From Treponema socranskii subsp. paredis ATCC 35535 (GTDB taxonomy: Bacteria > Spirochaetota > Spirochaetia > Treponematales > Treponemataceae): a stretch of DNA of 64,000 bases. Under the pieces are notes generated by a model. The model ran no database searches, was not told the DNA's origin, and saw nothing but the letters and a program-made list of their open reading frames with translations. The first letter of the stretch is position 1; each line of letters begins with the position of its first letter. Where the stretch lies: contig KE332515.1 in the NCBI GenBank assembly GCA_000413015.1, forward strand, positions 1,911,069-1,975,068, read 5' to 3'. Positions 61,453-64,000 of the stretch are shown piece after piece. Made by a program: the position numbers and the translations under genes.

Positions 61453-62811
61453 ATGAAAAAATCGACGCTTTTCCTTGCACTGTTTGCATTGTTCGCATGC
61501 GGCTGTGCGGAAAAAAAATCCGGCGAATATGCGGCGCTTAAAAATTCCGGCTTAACGGGAGACGCGCTGTATGAAAAACTTATCGCCTTTGACAAGGAGC
61601 ATCCCGTCTCTTTCGACTCGAAGCTCGACTTGGCTTCATATTATTTTATTTTAGGAAATCGCGGCGAAGCATGGAAATACGCATTGAAAGCCGAAGGTCT
61701 GCTTGCCTCCGTAAAAAGAGTTGTACCGCAAAAATGTGCGCTGCTTTTCGCCCTTCTTTCGGCTTTGTATGCGGCCGACAGCGATGCCGATAAAGCTCTG
61801 GCTTATGCGAAAAAAGCTTACGAAGTGCCGGACTCCGGCGCGCAATACGGATATCTCTATGCGAAAATGCAGCTTTTGCACGGCGCCGAAAGCGAAGCGC
61901 TCGCTTTGTTCGATAAAACGTATTCTCGTTATCCCGATCGCATTGCACCCGATGAAATGCGTTCGTATATGTATTTGCTTGCCGATGCCGGCGAGTTTCA
62001 AAAATGCGCCGAACTGCTCGAACCTTATTTTGAAACCGGCAGCTTTTTTCCGGGGCTGGGTCTTTTCGCATCGACCGTATATGAAAAACTCGGTGATACC
62101 GAAAAAGCTGTGCTGTGCGCCTTCCTCGATTACGAATACGCAGCGGACGGAAATGCGTCAGCCGATGCGTTTTCGGCAAACCTGCAATCGGTTGAAGCTT
62201 TGCTTCCGTCGGGCGGCAGTTCCGAAGCGCTTGAAAGCATCAAAGCTTTATTCGATATGCGGCTCGAAGCGAAAGCGCCTTCTTCGCCGTTTTTCATTTC
62301 CGGCTACGTTTATTGTAAAGCGAAACTGCTGCGAAACGATTTTTCCCCTGCCGATTTTTCGGCGCTTTTGCAGCTTGAAAAATATTTTTCGCGATTTCCT
62401 TCGTACTATTGGACGGTGTGGGAAGCTGTCCGTGCGCTCGAGCCTGAAAAACCGAACGATTGGCTTCGTGTACTCGAAAAGACGATCGCGCTTACGCCTT
62501 CGTCTTCTTACGCGTCGCTTGCAAGAGAGGCGCTGGCATCTTGTATAGGCATCGAGACAAAAAATGCGGCCGCTTTACTCATGCCTCAGGAAGTAAAAGC
62601 CGCGCTCGAAGCTTTTGCGTCGACGGCGGACGAGGGCAGGCTTTTCCCTTTGTACGATTTATTGGATCTTCCCGACTGTTCGTACGTCTATGCCGGCGTA
62701 CAGATGGTAAAGACGGCGGCTTCCGAACCGATCGTTCGCGCCGCGCTCGTAAAAAAGTTCGGCCAGTCGTCGGGGCGCTTAAAAGACCGGCTCGCATTTA
62801 TTTTATCGTGA
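61453..62811 (+). CDS. Lipoprotein with helical (TPR-like) repeats
   Basis: 452 residues. Signal peptide with lipobox FACGC. The rest is a series of paired helices of TPR type (for example LASYYFILGNRGEAWKYALKAEGLL, YAKKAYEVPDSGAQYGYLYAKMQLLHGAESEALALFDKTYSRYP). Probably a periplasmic scaffold. The ATG at 61453 follows GAGGTG; the upstream TTG is ignored. First of three lipoprotein genes with tiny gaps (6 bp, then a 4-bp overlap). Confidence 0.75.
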   Translation: MKKSTLFLALFALFACGCAEKKSGEYAALKNSGLTGDALYEKLIAFDKEHPVSFDSKLDLASYYFILGNRGEAWKYALKAEGLLASVKRVVPQKCALLFALLSALYAADSDADKALAYAKKAYEVPDSGAQYGYLYAKMQLLHGAESEALALFDKTYSRYPDRIAPDEMRSYMYLLADAGEFQKCAELLEPYFETGSFFPGLGLFASTVYEKLGDTEKAVLCAFLDYEYAADGNASADAFSANLQSVEALLPSGGSSEALESIKALFDMRLEAKAPSSPFFISGYVYCKAKLLRNDFSPADFSALLQLEKYFSRFPSYYWTVWEAVRALEPEKPNDWLRVLEKTIALTPSSSYASLAREALASCIGIETKNAAALLMPQEVKAALEAFASTADEGRLFPLYDLLDLPDCSYVYAGVQMVKTAASEPIVRAALVKKFGQSSGRLKDRLAFILS

Positions 62812-62817
62812 GGCGCT

Positions 62818-63453
62818 ATGAAGCGAAAACTTGCATTTCTTTTATCGTGTATGTTTTTTTTCTTTTTTTCGTGCAGAGATTCGCGGGGGGCGGAAGAGCT
62901 GTACGCACGCGCGGCGGATGCGTACATACGCGAAGATTTTTCGAATGCCCTTGCGCTTTCGGATGAAGCTCTGCGCGCCGACGGAAATTGTTTTCAGGCA
63001 AAACTGCTCAAAGCGAAAGTATTGATTTTTACGGAAAAAACCGGCGATGCGGAAAAGATTTTGCGCAGCCTGTGTAAACGGTATCCCGAATTTACCGAAG
63101 CGCGGCTGTGGTATGTGCGCGCTTTGATTATGAGCGAACGATACGATAAAGCCGAAGCCTTTCTTGAAAGGGAAGTCACGCTCAATCAAACGGACTGGCG
63201 TTTTTATTATCAATACGCGCTTTTGGCGCAAAAACAAAATGCGCTTGATAAACGTCTTGCGATGTGCAGAAAGGCGGAGCAGGCTCTCTGCGATTCGGAA
63301 AAGCTGTATATCGAAACGGCGGATATATGGCTTATGCTCGGCATCCGCGCGAATGCGCTTGCCGCGCTCGACAAAGCGCTTGCCGTTTCATCCGAACCGT
63401 CCGCGGTCGCGGAAATAATACATTTTATTAAAAAAGGAGACGACATACGATGA
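62818..63453 (+). CDS. TPR lipoprotein
   Basis: 211 residues. Signal peptide with lipobox FFSC (Cys19), then four to five TPR-like helical pairs starting ELYARAADAYIREDFSNALALSDEALRAD. It lies 6 bp after the preceding lipoprotein gene and overlaps the next by four bases. Function probably as part of a cell-envelope assembly with its neighbours (inference from the operon). Confidence 0.78.
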   Translation: MKRKLAFLLSCMFFFFFSCRDSRGAEELYARAADAYIREDFSNALALSDEALRADGNCFQAKLLKAKVLIFTEKTGDAEKILRSLCKRYPEFTEARLWYVRALIMSERYDKAEAFLEREVTLNQTDWRFYYQYALLAQKQNALDKRLAMCRKAEQALCDSEKLYIETADIWLMLGIRANALAALDKALAVSSEPSAVAEIIHFIKKGDDIR

Positions 63454-64000
63454 AACGAAGGGTTTTCGGCGCAATGCTGCCTCTGCTTCTTTTTTCATGC
63501 GCTTTGGTTTCATTCGACGAATACGGCGTTTCGTGCAGCCGAAATCCCGCAGCGCGGTACTTTGAAGGCGAGCGTATCGATTTTTCATTCAACTGCGATG
63601 TCGTTCATTATTATGCGGAACAGGCCGTAACGATAAAATCGGGGACTCATCGCTATGATGCCGAATATGTGTGGGACGGACGTTCTTTGTCCGTAAAGCC
63701 CGCGGCCGGATGGATTCGGGGAAAGCCGTATCTTGTGAGTATCGACGGTCTCATGCACACGGAAAACAATGCGTCGTTTCAAGCGTATGCGGTATGTGCG
63801 TTTATATACGGAAATGAAACGGATCGCTTTTGTGCGCTTTCACTTCCCGAACGTCGGTACGATGCCGATCTGCAAACAAAACTCGTATTTTCATTTAATA
63901 AAAAAATAGAAGAATCGCAGTTTGAAAAAGCCTTTTCCCTTTCACCCGCTGCCGAATATACGACGGCTTTATCGGATGACGGAAAAACGGTTGTCGTTTC
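63450..64000 (+). CDS. Ig-like-domain lipoprotein, N-terminal part (runs off the window)
   Basis: At least 183 residues, open to the end of the window. The ATG at 63450 overlaps the previous stop (ATGA) and has AAGGAG upstream. Signal peptide with lipobox LFSC (Cys17). The mature part has strand-rich sequence. The segment LVFSFNKKIEESQFEKAFSLSPAAEYTTALSDDGKTVVV resembles bacterial Ig-like domains of the SbsA type. Remaining length unknown. Confidence 0.75.
   Translation, partial: MKRRVFGAMLPLLLFSCALVSFDEYGVSCSRNPAARYFEGERIDFSFNCDVVHYYAEQAVTIKSGTHRYDAEYVWDGRSLSVKPAAGWIRGKPYLVSIDGLMHTENNASFQAYAVCAFIYGNETDRFCALSLPERRYDADLQTKLVFSFNKKIEESQFEKAFSLSPAAEYTTALSDDGKTVVV

Overview
The window looks like the chromosome of a host-associated spirochaete of the genus Treponema. 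The best single marker is a typical FlaB periplasmic flagellin at 14439-15299, preceded by a sigma-28-like promoter. Many short lipoproteins with spirochaete-type lipoboxes, an RNase Y, a type III glutamine synthetase and an HD-GYP protein fit the same picture. This is inference from protein character; no 16S rRNA gene is present. Genes lie on both strands, mostly singly or in short operons, and the spacers carry many dispersed structured repeats.

Layout. 1-5.1 kb: end of glnN, a cysteine desulfidase gene (cyuA) with a GntR regulator and a promoter/operator, then purD on the minus strand. 5.2-10.7 kb: an accessory stretch with a small zinc-ribbon protein, a candidate ncRNA, a lipoprotein with six internal repeats and a formylglycine-generating-enzyme-like domain, an Rpn-type nuclease and a leucine-rich-repeat lipoprotein, all separated by AT-rich hairpin repeats. 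10.7-16.2 kb: a KdgT-type permease with a LarA-type nickel racemase, a membrane Nudix protein, flaB and a peroxiredoxin. 16.2-22.2 kb: repeats, a racemase gene enclosed by ~125-140 bp inverted repeats, and the arginine genes argJ, argB and argD, each separated by a repeat element. 22.2-29.8 kb: an AT-rich putative nuclease gene, gatCAB and small proteins.

29.9-38.7 kb: a catabolic islet consisting of a GntR repressor and a divergent operon (two dehydrogenases, split transketolase, GarR-like reductase, DctPQM TRAP transporter). It is bracketed by ~52-bp direct repeats. 38.8-42.1 kb (minus): rny, a candidate tRNA-like ncRNA, cysK and an Rrf2 regulator. 42.3-46.9 kb (minus): an oxidoreductase, then a RiPP-like locus with a Cys-rich ACGx-repeat peptide, a radical SAM/SPASM enzyme, two pyridoxamine-phosphate-oxidase-fold proteins and an HxlR regulator. 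A 22-bp motif is shared by the two promoters of this locus. 47-53.1 kb: HD-GYP protein, a hypothetical, proA-proB-proC and a second Rpn nuclease bracketed by duplicated proC 3'-end sequence. 53.3-64 kb: acyl-CoA synthetase, NlpC/P60 hydrolase, ClC channel, a lipoprotein, ettA and a three-gene lipoprotein operon running off the end.

The most unusual content is (i) the ACGx-peptide radical SAM locus with its shared operator, (ii) several repeat families whose copies keep hairpins by compensatory changes, which suggests mobile or regulatory RNA, (iii) direct or inverted repeats bracketing single genes or whole operons, and (iv) several genes whose -10 box lies 6-8 nt before the start codon, suggesting leaderless mRNAs. 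All assignments come from reading motifs; no database search was run.
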